A stretch of DNA of 64,000 nt from Methylophaga pinxianii (GCF_020447225.1 NZ_JAJAEO010000179.1:1-64000); one strand, 5' to 3'. Positions 1 to 8,630 are shown, counted from the stretch's first letter. Numbers and translations: made by a program. Notes: a model not told the origin generated them from the sequence alone.

Positions 1-20
1 TTTTTACGACGATAAGCCAT
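1..20 (-). CDS. start of a possible ExbD/TolR-like protein (partial)
   Basis: Only the first codons are inside the window. An ATG read on the minus strand at position 20 follows the stop of the proton-channel gene by 6 bases and encodes M-A-Y-R-R-K before the window edge. A short basic N-terminus directly after a TolQ/ExbB-type gene is what an ExbD/TolR partner normally shows, so that is the likeliest identity. The assignment rests on position and six residues only and needs the flanking sequence. Confidence 0.4.
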
Positions 21-26
21 TCTGCG

Positions 27-815
27 TTATCGAATACGTCTCAGAAGATATTTATCGCAATAGCTTTGTGTATCAACGATCTGACTATCCTGCAGCCGTT
101 GCAACTGATGAAACAGAAACATCAGAAAGATACTAATCAACAAAGCTACCAGCGTCGAATTAAACGCCAGGCCAAGACTGTCGGTCATACCTGAAATATC
201 ACCGGCAAGTGCCTGATCAGCTTGAGAAAGTGCCTGACCAATCCCACGTACAGTACCGATAAAACCGATTGAGGGAATCGCCCAAATCAAATAACGAATC
301 ATCGTATTGTCGGAATCCTGTTTGACGGCCAAAGCTTCAAGATTGCTCTCGATGGCATCAGACAGGTTTTGCACATTATTGGTCGAACTGTATCGCCACA
401 AGGATGAACGTAGAGTCTGTACCAGGGGCGACGACATACAATCCTGAGGGATCTCGGTATCCAAACGATGAATAATATGATTCACGTCCAGTTCCTTATG
501 CCCGGTTTTATCAACTGACTGTTCAACACTTTGGTTCGGATCTTCAATCAGATCCACACTGTATAAATATTTGGTCTTCAAAATCTCCCGATAGGAACTG
601 GCAATTAAAAAACAGCCCCACATCATTAAAATAAAACAGATTTCCTGTTCATAATCTTTAATGATAACCACAATATTGCGGGGGGAAGATTGTTGCTGTT
701 GCAGGGCAAGCTCAACTAATTGAGCGGCTTCCGGACGAACATAACCAATGTAAATCATGTGCACTACAATGATCGAGATGATCAGGGCAGCAAAGCTTTT
801 CATTAAGTCGCTCAT
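27..815 (-). CDS. MotA/TolQ/ExbB-family proton channel protein
   Basis: This is an inner-membrane protein of 262 aa, likely the stator-type subunit that conducts protons to energise an envelope complex. A membrane segment lies near residues 8-25, a second near 58-72, and a pair in the C-terminal third (about 173-192 and 218-237). The family signature is seen as PSIGFIGTVRGIGQA followed by a conserved polar and small-residue stretch (GLAFNSTLVALLIS). Its start is 2 bases after the stop of the 46-aa gene, and it is the sixth recognisable gene of a minus-strand operon starting near 6.3 kb. Family membership is clear from the motif. Whether it powers transport, outer-membrane stabilisation or something else cannot be read from the sequence; the FGE/PEGA neighbours are not those of tol-pal or ton loci. 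Confidence 0.85.
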   Translation of the reverse strand: MSDLMKSFAALIISIIVVHMIYIGYVRPEAAQLVELALQQQQSSPRNIVVIIKDYEQEICFILMMWGCFLIASSYREILKTKYLYSVDLIEDPNQSVEQSVDKTGHKELDVNHIIHRLDTEIPQDCMSSPLVQTLRSSLWRYSSTNNVQNLSDAIESNLEALAVKQDSDNTMIRYLIWAIPSIGFIGTVRGIGQALSQADQALAGDISGMTDSLGLAFNSTLVALLISIFLMFLFHQLQRLQDSQIVDTQSYCDKYLLRRIR

Positions 816-817
816 TG

Positions 818-958
818 TCAGATATCCACTGGAAATGAAACAGGTGAGTTAAGGCTGATAACGGATTTACCGGCCCAGGCATTGTGAATCATCAATGATA
901 AGACCACTAAAAGCAGTATCGAAACGCCAATCAGCAAGATTCTTTTAAATAGCAGCAT
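818..958 (-). CDS. 46-aa single-span membrane protein
   Basis: This small gene was found by reading between its neighbours. Its ATG shares a base with the TGA stop of the upstream PEGA/FGE gene (TGATG arrangement), and its own TGA ends 2 bases before the ATG of the proton-channel gene, which points to translational coupling. The product begins M-L-L-F-K-R followed by about 17 hydrophobic residues (ILLIGVSILLLVVLSLMI), then a short tail of about 20 residues (HNAWAGKSVISLNSPV...). It looks like a one-pass inner-membrane peptide or an uncleaved signal anchor. No family is recognised. A role as small subunit of the proton-channel complex is inferred from position only. Confidence 0.7.
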   Translation of the reverse strand: MLLFKRILLIGVSILLLVVLSLMIHNAWAGKSVISLNSPVSFPVDI

Positions 959-2967
959 CACTCATTTCCTCCCATTAAAAAACGCCCTATTCTGAACCCC
1001 AGATCATCGCGGGCCTGTTCGGCACCATCGCGATAGGAAGCTCTTAATTCACTGAGTGAACCCGAGCGCCAGTTTGCACCTTTTATCACTCGCATTGCTA
1101 TCGCCGAGGTATCCAGTACCTGGGGGTAAACAATGTCCAGTTTAGGTGCCGTTAGCGAATAACTATCATGTGTCCATTCACTGACATTCCCCCCCAAATC
1201 GTAAAGCCCTGACTTTTCACGATGAAACTGTTTCACTGGAGCGACGTCAGCAAAACCATCATCATATCTTGGTACATAAAGCTGCACTCTGCCTTTTGCA
1301 GATTCATCCGCAATATTAACCGCTTTACTGGGGATGGTTTTATCATTGCCCCATACAAATAATGTTTGTTCAGATTTGCCCGCTTTTCTGGCCAGCCATT
1401 CCCACTCTGCTTCCATCAGTAATCTGTAGCCATCGGCATTGTTATTAATTTGAGCTAATTGATTGCCTTGCAACTGGTAAACCGGGGACAGGTTTTCCTG
1501 CTGGCTCAGCCAGTTGCAATACTTCACCGCCTCTATCCAGCTGATGGAGGTGACGGGTAATTGGCCATCGCCAGATTTACTGTTATCAAACTGCTGGAAT
1601 TCTGCATAAGTGACTTCATGCGTTGCTGCATAAAAGGCTCGGTCAAGTCGAACCTGTTTTAAAAATTCGTTGGCGCGTTGACCGGGCTCATCTCGGCTCG
1701 CGCCCATTTTGATAATGTCGTTGGGGAAAAATAACAGCATCTCACCACCGGCATGGTTTTTATATCGTCTGGGCGCTTCGGCCTGTTTGGCCTGAGCTTC
1801 CGGTAGCAGGGTAAAACTCAGTTTCTGTGGCGCGGCGGCAGACGGCGTGACAGATTTCGACACAGTCCGATATCCTTCCAGGCTGAGTTCAATCTGTTGC
1901 GGTACGGCGCTTAATGCCAATTCAAGCGGCGTATTTCCAACAGGTTTACCATTTATGGTGACAGCGGCTCTTGGACTGGAAATGATCTCTACCTGACCGA
2001 TTTCTTCCTGCAAGCTAATTTCTATGTTTTTTTTCTCTTTAGTGGCTAAGGTGAAGGTTTTCGTTTGTGAAAAAAAGCCTGGCTTTGAATATGACAGCCG
2101 GTGCTGTTTTCCAGCTTCTACTGATATGCGATCAGTATTCTCCACGCGAAGTCCATTTAACATCAGTTGACCACCCGCAGGACTTAGTTGTAAACGAATG
2201 CCCGCAGTTTCAGGAGCTAAACGATATTGTCTTTCAATTGTGGGATTGGCGTTTTTAATTTCGATGGTTTCTTCAGTGATTTCGAAGTTATCCAGGGTCA
2301 GTCGCACGTCATGCAAGCCCCCTTCCAATGGCAATGTCACAGGCGTTTTGCCGACATCAACAGCATCAAGCGTTACCATGGCGCCATTAGGGATTGAGCT
2401 CACCACAAACTCGCCATGCAAGCGTTGCAATTTTATATCCCTGGTCACTATTTCCCCGCGGCTAAGCGATAAATCAATTATTTGAGGTTGATAGTAAGGA
2501 TGCTCAACCGTTAATTGATGCTCTCCGGCAGGTAATTCATATTCAAGTGTGTCAGCTATGGCAATAATCTCGTTATCGATATGCCAGCTGGTACGATTAT
2601 CATCGAGCAAGGTAGACAGCACTATTTTGGCCGGTAAAGGCGTCAATTCAACGTTAACGACTTTGCCTGAATCCGCTCTTTCAATAGTTTTTCTGTAGGG
2701 ATAAAAGCCTGTTGCGGTGACCTCAATCTCTGTCGATTCTGCGAGTGAATAAACTGAATCCAACAGCACCATGGCCAGCCAGGAGTCGGCATTGATTGAA
2801 ACATCCGTGGCATCATCTGGCTGAACGTCGATCCGCGTTCCACGTGAGGCAAAGATCACCGCCAATATAATCAAGAAAACCAGTATAAAGGTGCTCAGCA
2901 GCCACAGATACATTCTGTGCTGGCGTTGTCGGGCAAGTTCTAGCTGCTGATTAAATTGGCTCATCAC
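958..2967 (-). CDS. membrane-anchored PEGA-repeat protein with C-terminal FGE-sulfatase (SUMF1) fold
   Basis: A 669-aa protein with a cytoplasmic N-terminus, one membrane span (about residues 20-41) and a large periplasmic part. Residues 44-390 hold about four PEGA-like beta repeats, recognisable from phrases such as SSPRAAVTINGKPVGNTPLEL and SSIPNGAMVTLDAVDVGKTP. Residues 405-665 match the FGE-sulfatase/SUMF1 fold: MGASRDEPGQ, HEVTYAEF, PVTSISWIEAVKYCNWLS, EAEWEWLAR, GLYDLGGNVSEWT and a final LGFRIGR. The two active-site cysteines of true formylglycine-generating enzymes are absent: the matching stretch reads GANWRSGSLSELRASYR. The domain is therefore probably structural or ligand-binding rather than catalytic. 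The start overlaps the upstream gene by 17 bases. GldJ/GldK of Bacteroidetes are known proteins with this fold beside a proton-driven motor, but no close homology is claimed. Confidence 0.85.
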   Translation of the reverse strand: MMSQFNQQLELARQRQHRMYLWLLSTFILVFLIILAVIFASRGTRIDVQPDDATDVSINADSWLAMVLLDSVYSLAESTEIEVTATGFYPYRKTIERADSGKVVNVELTPLPAKIVLSTLLDDNRTSWHIDNEIIAIADTLEYELPAGEHQLTVEHPYYQPQIIDLSLSRGEIVTRDIKLQRLHGEFVVSSIPNGAMVTLDAVDVGKTPVTLPLEGGLHDVRLTLDNFEITEETIEIKNANPTIERQYRLAPETAGIRLQLSPAGGQLMLNGLRVENTDRISVEAGKQHRLSYSKPGFFSQTKTFTLATKEKKNIEISLQEEIGQVEIISSPRAAVTINGKPVGNTPLELALSAVPQQIELSLEGYRTVSKSVTPSAAAPQKLSFTLLPEAQAKQAEAPRRYKNHAGGEMLLFFPNDIIKMGASRDEPGQRANEFLKQVRLDRAFYAATHEVTYAEFQQFDNSKSGDGQLPVTSISWIEAVKYCNWLSQQENLSPVYQLQGNQLAQINNNADGYRLLMEAEWEWLARKAGKSEQTLFVWGNDKTIPSKAVNIADESAKGRVQLYVPRYDDGFADVAPVKQFHREKSGLYDLGGNVSEWTHDSYSLTAPKLDIVYPQVLDTSAIAMRVIKGANWRSGSLSELRASYRDGAEQARDDLGFRIGRFLMGGNE

Positions 2968-4387
2968 AAACCAACGTCAGGCTATAACGACTCACATCAT
3001 AGGGAATTGTCACTTCAACCAGTTTTGACTTAAATCCCTGGCGCTTTCCTTCAAAGGTATATTGGCCAGGTTTAAGTTGTATGACTTTGGAGTCCGTAGT
3101 TCCGACATTGCCCACACCACGCACCAGAATATAGGTTTGATTATCAGACCGTACTTCAACTGGAACTGGATTATTCACAGCCGTTAATATCTGTTCAAGT
3201 TGTTGGCTTTGTTGAGCCAGTGATGGGCTTTGTTGACGATACGGTGCAGCTTGATTAATGGCAGATCGTGCCTGTTCCGCCAGTTGTGTATTTGTCAGTC
3301 GATACGGTGTTTTCAGATAGTCTTCCAGGGTTTGATTGAGTGAAACAATATCGTTGGCAGCAGCTAACTTATCGGCTGCAGTTTTATTGTTCGGTTGTTC
3401 ATTGATAACTTTTTCAAGATTCGATTTGACTGTCTTCCAGTCATCTTTCGCTTCAGCTTGAGCAACGTGAGTCAGATAGTCCTGAACACGCTGTTGTTTT
3501 TCATATTGCTGTATCGCTGAATTCACATCATTTAATTCTGAACGATTGGGATAAATGTTTTTAGCCTGATTCAGCATCGATTTGGCCACAGCTAAACGCT
3601 CCTCTTCCAGAGCAGCATAAGACTGTGAGAGCAGCGACTGAAACTGTTTATTGTTGATCGCCGTTTGCAATTCTGCTGCACGCTGTTTGTATGATTCTCG
3701 TTCCGGGGTCAGCGTTAGTAACTTATTTATTAATGTGAGCTCAGTCTGTGGATCGTTTTCCACTTTAGCGACCTTAATCTGTTCCACCAGCGAGGCAATT
3801 TCAGGTAGCTGTTCAATTCTCTCAGCCAAAGCCTGCGCCTGCTCAGAGCCTGTATCCAACATCAAGGCTTTTGTTATAGCGAGTTTTGCCGGTTGATAAT
3901 CATCCTCATCAAAAGCTTGCTGAGCATTCTGCATCGCTGTATCGAATTGAATTTGGCTGTCAGTAATCGTTTTTTCAGCCAATTTGATGAGTTCATCTAT
4001 GGTGGCATTTGCCTGCGCATATTTTGCTTCGCCAAACTGTTTGATTGCCATCGTTTCACTGCTGGCTAACTGTTCGGCCAGTGCGGCATTCCACTGCTGC
4101 AGATCTATCTTATTCAATTCAGGTTTTAGCGTATTTTCAAAGCGGCTGTAGGCTTCAATGTAACGTTGGCGCAATGCTGCATTATCCAAGGTGTTATCAG
4201 CCTGACCAGCAGGTTCAACGGTTGGCTGTGATGGTTCTGAGTCTGTTTGGCTGGAATGGTTTTTGAATGTTGACGCCCACAACATTAAGCCGATACTCAG
4301 CAGACTCAGTAGCACAATAATCAGTAGTGTTTTGAAAAAGAGTTTGCGTTTAGCGAGCTTAGCTTCAGCAATTTTTTGTGTGATCAT
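2951..4387 (-). CDS. membrane protein with helical coiled-coil/TPR-like repeats and C-terminal PEGA-like domain
   Basis: A 478-aa protein with a short basic N-terminus, one membrane span (about 18-39) and a long periplasmic, Gln/Ala/Glu-rich helical region (about 80-380) with repeating patterns such as AQQAFDEDDYQPAKLAITKAL and ALEEERLAVAKSMLNQAKNI, typical of TPR or coiled-coil spacers. The last 60 residues (VEVRSDNQTYILVRGVG ... LKPGQYTFEGKRQGFKSK) resemble a PEGA domain. It starts 9 bases after the lipoprotein gene and overlaps the next gene by 17 bases. It probably spans the periplasm and shares a partner with the PEGA/FGE protein. No specific family name is assigned. Confidence 0.75.
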   Translation of the reverse strand: MITQKIAEAKLAKRKLFFKTLLIIVLLSLLSIGLMLWASTFKNHSSQTDSEPSQPTVEPAGQADNTLDNAALRQRYIEAYSRFENTLKPELNKIDLQQWNAALAEQLASSETMAIKQFGEAKYAQANATIDELIKLAEKTITDSQIQFDTAMQNAQQAFDEDDYQPAKLAITKALMLDTGSEQAQALAERIEQLPEIASLVEQIKVAKVENDPQTELTLINKLLTLTPERESYKQRAAELQTAINNKQFQSLLSQSYAALEEERLAVAKSMLNQAKNIYPNRSELNDVNSAIQQYEKQQRVQDYLTHVAQAEAKDDWKTVKSNLEKVINEQPNNKTAADKLAAANDIVSLNQTLEDYLKTPYRLTNTQLAEQARSAINQAAPYRQQSPSLAQQSQQLEQILTAVNNPVPVEVRSDNQTYILVRGVGNVGTTDSKVIQLKPGQYTFEGKRQGFKSKLVEVTIPYDVSRYSLTLVCDEPI

Positions 4388-4396
4388 TGTTAACTT

Positions 4397-5638
4397 TTAT
4401 AATTGAACATCAGGTGTTGCTTCTAATTCATACATACGTTTCAGGAAAGCTCGCCATTGCTTGAACTGTTCATTAATATCACCGGTTAATTCAACCGACT
4501 CTTCTTCGTAGGTCATCACTTGAGGTGCCATTTCCAGATTCACTGACTCACCGAGCTCGTTCAATGCATCCTGATGAAACTTGGCTTCTTCACGCGATTT
4601 AAAACCACTTGTAATCAATACCGCACCACCGATACCGCCCGCAACGGTGGCAAGATCACGGCCAAAACTTGGATTATTTGAATTGCCAGATGTCGCTGCC
4701 GCTACCGCAGCACCAATGAGCACGGCACCACCAATCATCTTCCAGATACTTTTGGTTTTCGCTTCTTTACGCAGTTGCATTTCCGTGGCGCTGGCTTCCT
4801 GCCAGGCAAGATAGCTGGAATCCATTTGCTGAGAAAAAGCACTGTAATTCTGTTGCAGGTTATCAATAAATAATTGCTCGCGAACTTGAATGGATTTGAC
4901 CCTTTCAAACATAGGGTCCGAATCACTTGGCATACTCAGCAGCTTGATTTGTTTGCCGCTGGTATCGAGATGTTCCATAAAGGCTTGCTCATTGAAACTC
5001 GCAGCAAAACGAAGATCGTTAATATCTTGTAATTGAGCCAAATCGGTTTGCTTTTGTTTCAGCAAAGCATCAACAATCGTTTGAGCGGCTTTATCAAAGG
5101 CCGGATTATAAGGATCTTTACCCTCGTTTCGAGGATTTTTATAAAAGCCTTCTCCCACCTCATAATCTATGGTGTCGTTTAACCACTGCTTGCCACTGGC
5201 ATCCACTACATTAAGGCGAAATTCAACCTCCTGACCATTCGATTCAATGATCTCACCCACCGCAAATAAATCGCCTGAAGCCGTGCTGTTTGGGGCTACC
5301 CGAACGGCCCCAAACTTGCCCGTTTTATCCATAGCGGTTTTTAATTTGTAGGCGAAACGATTTGCTTCGGCACGTCTTAATTCGGGCCAGATACCCTCTT
5401 TTTCATATTCGGCTGCAGAGGCTGAAAGACCCGGTGAAAATATTGGAATGATGACGTCTAATTTAACACCCTGATATGGCACTTCTTTCGTTTGTTCCTG
5501 GGCAGAAGCCAGCTGTGGTCCGGTTTTTACGGTGCCGGAGGTGCCGGAGGTTGTTGCACAGCCTGTCAACACATGCGTCAGCACTATCAAATAAATAAGA
5601 AACTTAGAGGGGGCCCTAAATGATTCAATCTTCAACAA
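4397..5638 (-). CDS. lipoprotein of the envelope operon, probable TTG start
   Basis: The mature protein begins at the lipobox LTG-C, followed by ATTSGTSG. I place the start at a TTG codon (5638) because AAGGGG sits 7 bases upstream and this gives a normal signal peptide (M-LKIESFRAPSKFLIYLIVLTHVLTG). The longest open frame starts further up at 5746 inside the upstream gene and would give an unusually long leader. The protein has about 413 aa. An N-terminal globular region (YQGVKLDVIIPIFSPG ... FAVGEIIES ... FRLNVVDASGKQWLND) resembles curli-assembly/CsgG-like lipoproteins only loosely. Near its middle-to-C-terminal part lies a Gly/Ala-rich hydrophobic pair (IGGAVLIGAAVAAATSG, VAGGIGGAVLITSG), like a glycine zipper. 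The function is unknown. It overlaps the upstream stop by 14 bases. Confidence 0.75.
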   Translation of the reverse strand: MLKIESFRAPSKFLIYLIVLTHVLTGCATTSGTSGTVKTGPQLASAQEQTKEVPYQGVKLDVIIPIFSPGLSASAAEYEKEGIWPELRRAEANRFAYKLKTAMDKTGKFGAVRVAPNSTASGDLFAVGEIIESNGQEVEFRLNVVDASGKQWLNDTIDYEVGEGFYKNPRNEGKDPYNPAFDKAAQTIVDALLKQKQTDLAQLQDINDLRFAASFNEQAFMEHLDTSGKQIKLLSMPSDSDPMFERVKSIQVREQLFIDNLQQNYSAFSQQMDSSYLAWQEASATEMQLRKEAKTKSIWKMIGGAVLIGAAVAAATSGNSNNPSFGRDLATVAGGIGGAVLITSGFKSREEAKFHQDALNELGESVNLEMAPQVMTYEEESVELTGDINEQFKQWRAFLKRMYELEATPDVQL

Positions 5639-6281
5639 TGTCCATCCCCTTATATTTACGATATTCATTCCAGAGTTTCTGTTTAATCTCTGGATCTTGT
5701 TCAGCTTCTGCAGCCACTCTGATTTGTGCAGCAATAGCATCATCATTATTCGCGGCCGGAATATCTTCAGGTGTCGCGCCGTTATTTACGCCACCCGATG
5801 TCGCCGTATTGCCGATGCCATCATTGTTAAATTCAGTCGAATTCGCACTGTCCGCCTGTGACGACGAAGGGTTGTCTCTTTCGGGTTCAGTACCCTGCAT
5901 TTCCTCACTAGCTACAGAATCATTACCCATATTGCCCTGCTGATTTTGTTCACCGCCTTGATCACCCGAAGCAGTACCACCGCCACTACTACTGCTATCA
6001 GCAGAGGAAGAGTCAGACGGATCGGTTAATTCACATAGCTCAAAACGGTTGAGGGAATCAAAGAACGCTTTCTCCATTAAGGCGATACGTTCTGCTCTGG
6101 TAAGCTCAGGACTGTCAATGTAACGGATTTCAGCCTCACCACAATCTACTGCTCCATTAGACGCCTGTTCTGCATACACGTTGATACTTGCAGTTAAAAA
6201 AATAAGCGTCGCTATCCAAAAATTGTTATTCAATAACAATAATCTCAATAAATTCAGATCATGCAGTTTGATTTTTTTCAT
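5625..6281 (-). CDS. secreted or periplasmic protein with Ser/Asn/Gly-rich linker; first gene of operon
   Basis: Begins M-K-K-I-K-L-H and has a hydrophobic stretch ending VYA/EQA, a likely signal peptide. A GTG 12 bases further up (6293) is an alternative start. The folded part is short: residues around CGEAEIRYIDSPELTRAERIALMEKAFFDSLNRFELC contain two cysteines about 40 residues apart that could form a disulfide. The middle is low-complexity Ser/Gly/Gln/Asn (DSSSADSSSSGGGTASGDQGG). The C-terminus is helical and ends in a basic-aromatic WNEYRKYKGMD. It is the promoter-proximal gene of the operon running to the window start. No family is recognised; the disordered middle suggests a flexible tether. 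Confidence 0.7.
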   Translation of the reverse strand: MKKIKLHDLNLLRLLLLNNNFWIATLIFLTASINVYAEQASNGAVDCGEAEIRYIDSPELTRAERIALMEKAFFDSLNRFELCELTDPSDSSSADSSSSGGGTASGDQGGEQNQQGNMGNDSVASEEMQGTEPERDNPSSSQADSANSTEFNNDGIGNTATSGGVNNGATPEDIPAANNDDAIAAQIRVAAEAEQDPEIKQKLWNEYRKYKGMDIVED

Positions 6282-6609
6282 AAGAATCGACACGAATCCA
6301 TTACTATTTTTTAGAAAACCAGAACAATTTTGTTAATCATCTTCTGATAGAACTTTTGTCAGCAAACGGTAGTAAGAAGTTTTCTCAGCGTTCGTTACCG
6401 CTCAAATTTAAAACGGCAAACCGGGTTGTTTCCCTGCTGTCCATAGCATTAGTCATCATATCAGCAATACAAGTTTAACGATGCTCACTGATCAGACTAT
6501 TTTGCTTATACGTTTCAATAACAGACTAATGCAACATCAGGAATTGCTCCCAAAGCCAACGCCAAACATCTTTGTTACATTAGCCACATTTTAGCGATGG
6601 GATAATGTA
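6282..6609. promoter_or_regulatory. divergent intergenic region, 328 bp
   Basis: Separates the minus-strand envelope operon from the plus-strand dienelactone hydrolase gene, so it must hold promoters for both. It is AT-rich. I see no convincing 17-bp-spaced sigma-70 pair, no strong inverted repeat and no small gene with a ribosome site. Confidence 0.4.
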
Positions 6610-7338
6610 ATGAAATGGTTGGCAATAACAGTGACCTGGCTTTTGAGTACTCAGGTATTGGCTCAACCTGTTGAGTATCAAATAAATGGCGAGCAATTCG
6701 AGGGTTATTTTGTCAGTCCTGAGGATGCTGCCCCGCTGGTCATTTTAATTCATGACTGGGATGGTGTGACTGATTATGAAATAAAACGTGCTGATATGTT
6801 AGTAGATGAAGGCTATGCCGTGTTTGCCGTCGATATCTATGGAGCTGGCATAAGACCTGTCGCCATTGCCGATAGGAAACATCACACCGGCGAGTTATAT
6901 CGTGATCGGCAACGTATGCGTGATCTGATAAATGGTGGGGTTGACCAGGCCAAACAACTCGGGGCAAACACCGATAATGCCGTCATGATGGGATATTGTC
7001 TTGGCGGCACAGCTGTACTCGAAATGGCCAGATCAGGTTCACCGATGAAAGGCTTTGTTGCTATTCACGGCGGCTTGGGTACGCCGGCTGATCAGAATTA
7101 TAAAGCAGTAAAATCAGAAATATTGGTGCAGCACGGAGCAGCAGATGCCAATATTTCCATGCAAGAATTTGTTGCTTTAATTAAAGCGATGGATAAGGAC
7201 AATGCTCCCAATGAAATGATTGTTTATGGTGGTGCCCAGCATTCATTTACCAAAGCAGGTAATCCACATTATTCAGCTGAAGCTGATCGCAAGTCGTGGC
7301 ATCGCTTGCTAATGTTTCTTGAGCAAAAGTTGCAATAG
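6610..7338 (+). CDS. dienelactone hydrolase family protein, exported
   Basis: An alpha/beta hydrolase of 242 aa with an N-terminal signal peptide (MKWLAITVTWLLSTQVLAQ). The dienelactone hydrolase triad is visible: nucleophile Cys in GYCLGG, Asp in HGAADAN and His in GGAQHSF. Asp-Trp in the HDWDGVTD stretch matches the oxyanion-side loop of the family. The likely substrate is a small ester or lactone in the periplasm; the true substrate cannot be inferred. Preceded by a short GGGATAATGTA leader, it is transcribed away from the envelope operon and followed about 60 bases later by an SDR gene on the same strand. Confidence 0.85.
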   Translation: MKWLAITVTWLLSTQVLAQPVEYQINGEQFEGYFVSPEDAAPLVILIHDWDGVTDYEIKRADMLVDEGYAVFAVDIYGAGIRPVAIADRKHHTGELYRDRQRMRDLINGGVDQAKQLGANTDNAVMMGYCLGGTAVLEMARSGSPMKGFVAIHGGLGTPADQNYKAVKSEILVQHGAADANISMQEFVALIKAMDKDNAPNEMIVYGGAQHSFTKAGNPHYSAEADRKSWHRLLMFLEQKLQ

Positions 7339-7444
7339 GTTTGTGGTGTTTATATGCGATAGCATGTGATTGAAATTCACAACAACCTCAAACAAATAAG
7401 TATTGCATACAGAAAATTCACAGCCACTAGCGGATGCTTACCGT

Positions 7445-8164
7445 ATGAAATCATCCGTATTAGTGATTGGTGGCAGTGGACAGATTGCTCAGGCCATCAT
7501 AGCAAAACTATTAAGCGACTTAACTGCAGATAGCATTGTGGTGGTGAGCCGCAGCCCGCGACCCGATAGCTTCAGCGATGTGGTCTGGTATCAATCAGAA
7601 TATGACGAGGCTAGCATCGGTAAATTATCGATGCAGTTTTATGACCAGCAAAGAAGTTTTGAAAAAGTATTTATCTGCATCGGTATATTGCACGATGATG
7701 AAGTGAAACCTGAAAAACGTCTGGAACAGCTTACGGCTGCTGCCATTAGTCACGTGATAAATATCAATACCATCACGCCTGTGCTCTGGCTTAAACATTT
7801 GTTGCCTGTACTCAAACGTTCGGACCTTTGTCAGGTGACTATTTTCAGTGCTCGAGTTGGCAGTATTCAGGACAATCAAATGGGTGGATGGTACAGTTAT
7901 CGGGCCAGTAAGGCGGCGTTAAATACGCTATTAAAATCGACGGCTATAGAATATGGCCGACGCGCTCAACATGTGAAGTTGCTGGCATTTCATCCTGGTA
8001 CAACAGATTCCCCACTCTCCCGACCCTATAGTGCAAATGTACCCAACGATAAATTATTCAGCCCGGACTTTGTGGTGGACAGATTATTCGCTATTCTGAA
8101 AACCCTGCCAAATGACGGCGAATTATCTTTTCTGGATTGGCAAGGGCAACCCATTCAATGGTGA
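7445..8164 (+). CDS. short-chain dehydrogenase/reductase (SDR), C-factor-like
   Basis: An NAD(P)-binding Rossmann protein of about 239 aa. The start at 7445 puts the nucleotide-binding motif (VLVIGGSGQIAQAI) right at the N-terminus, as usual; an in-frame TTG at 7403 would add 14 residues. The catalytic Tyr-x3-Lys is seen in WYSYRASKAALNTL, with the Ser in the preceding strand (TIFSARVGSI) and the Asn-rich element NINTITPVLWL. This pattern fits the short CsgA/C-factor-like SDR group. Substrate unknown. It is codirectional with the hydrolase gene and converges with the following minus-strand gene. Confidence 0.85.
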   Translation: MKSSVLVIGGSGQIAQAIIAKLLSDLTADSIVVVSRSPRPDSFSDVVWYQSEYDEASIGKLSMQFYDQQRSFEKVFICIGILHDDEVKPEKRLEQLTAAAISHVININTITPVLWLKHLLPVLKRSDLCQVTIFSARVGSIQDNQMGGWYSYRASKAALNTLLKSTAIEYGRRAQHVKLLAFHPGTTDSPLSRPYSANVPNDKLFSPDFVVDRLFAILKTLPNDGELSFLDWQGQPIQW

Positions 8165-8174
8165 AAACAGTTTC

Positions 8175-8630
8175 CTAGATATCCAGTTTTTGTTCACGCG
8201 CTTCCAGTCTGGCGTAGGCTTCTTTCTCATGATGGATATCATTAATCAGCCCGCGATGCATCGCTACTGAGATTGCTTCCTGATTATGAAACCGTTCTCC
8301 CGCCTTAAACAATAAATCAAGTAATTCGCGAGCAGGCATATCCAGATAGGTGGATAATTTTTGCGATTCATTGGAAAACTTTTCCAATACCTCTGGATGA
8401 CGTTGCTGAACATTTAAAATCGCCAGATTATCAATGATGGCCAGTTCTCTTGCCGTTGCCGGGCTGAGATCGTTATCCTGCACAAACCTCAGGCTGGTTA
8501 AGCCGGTTAATTGATGAAACGTGTTTTGTACCAGATTCAGATCAGCATCCCGGCCAGCCAACGCCACTGTTAACCATTTCAAACGATGTCTGGCAAGAAT
8601 GATCATGCTTTGTTCTGTCGTTTTGCTCAT
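8175..8630 (-). CDS. hypothetical helical protein, 151 aa
   Basis: The start at 8630 is chosen because AAAGGAG lies 9 bases upstream (the longest open frame begins 42 bases earlier without a ribosome site). The product starts M-S-K-T-T-E-Q-S. It is predicted mostly helical and soluble, with no signal peptide, no cysteines and no known motif; the C-terminus is charged (EKEAYARLEAREQKLDI). Part of it (DMPARELLDLLFKAGERFHNQEAISVAMHRGL) looks like a packed helical bundle. It sits alone between the SDR gene (convergent, 10 bases) and the trk genes. No function is assigned. Confidence 0.65.
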   Translation of the reverse strand: MSKTTEQSMIILARHRLKWLTVALAGRDADLNLVQNTFHQLTGLTSLRFVQDNDLSPATARELAIIDNLAILNVQQRHPEVLEKFSNESQKLSTYLDMPARELLDLLFKAGERFHNQEAISVAMHRGLINDIHHEKEAYARLEAREQKLDI

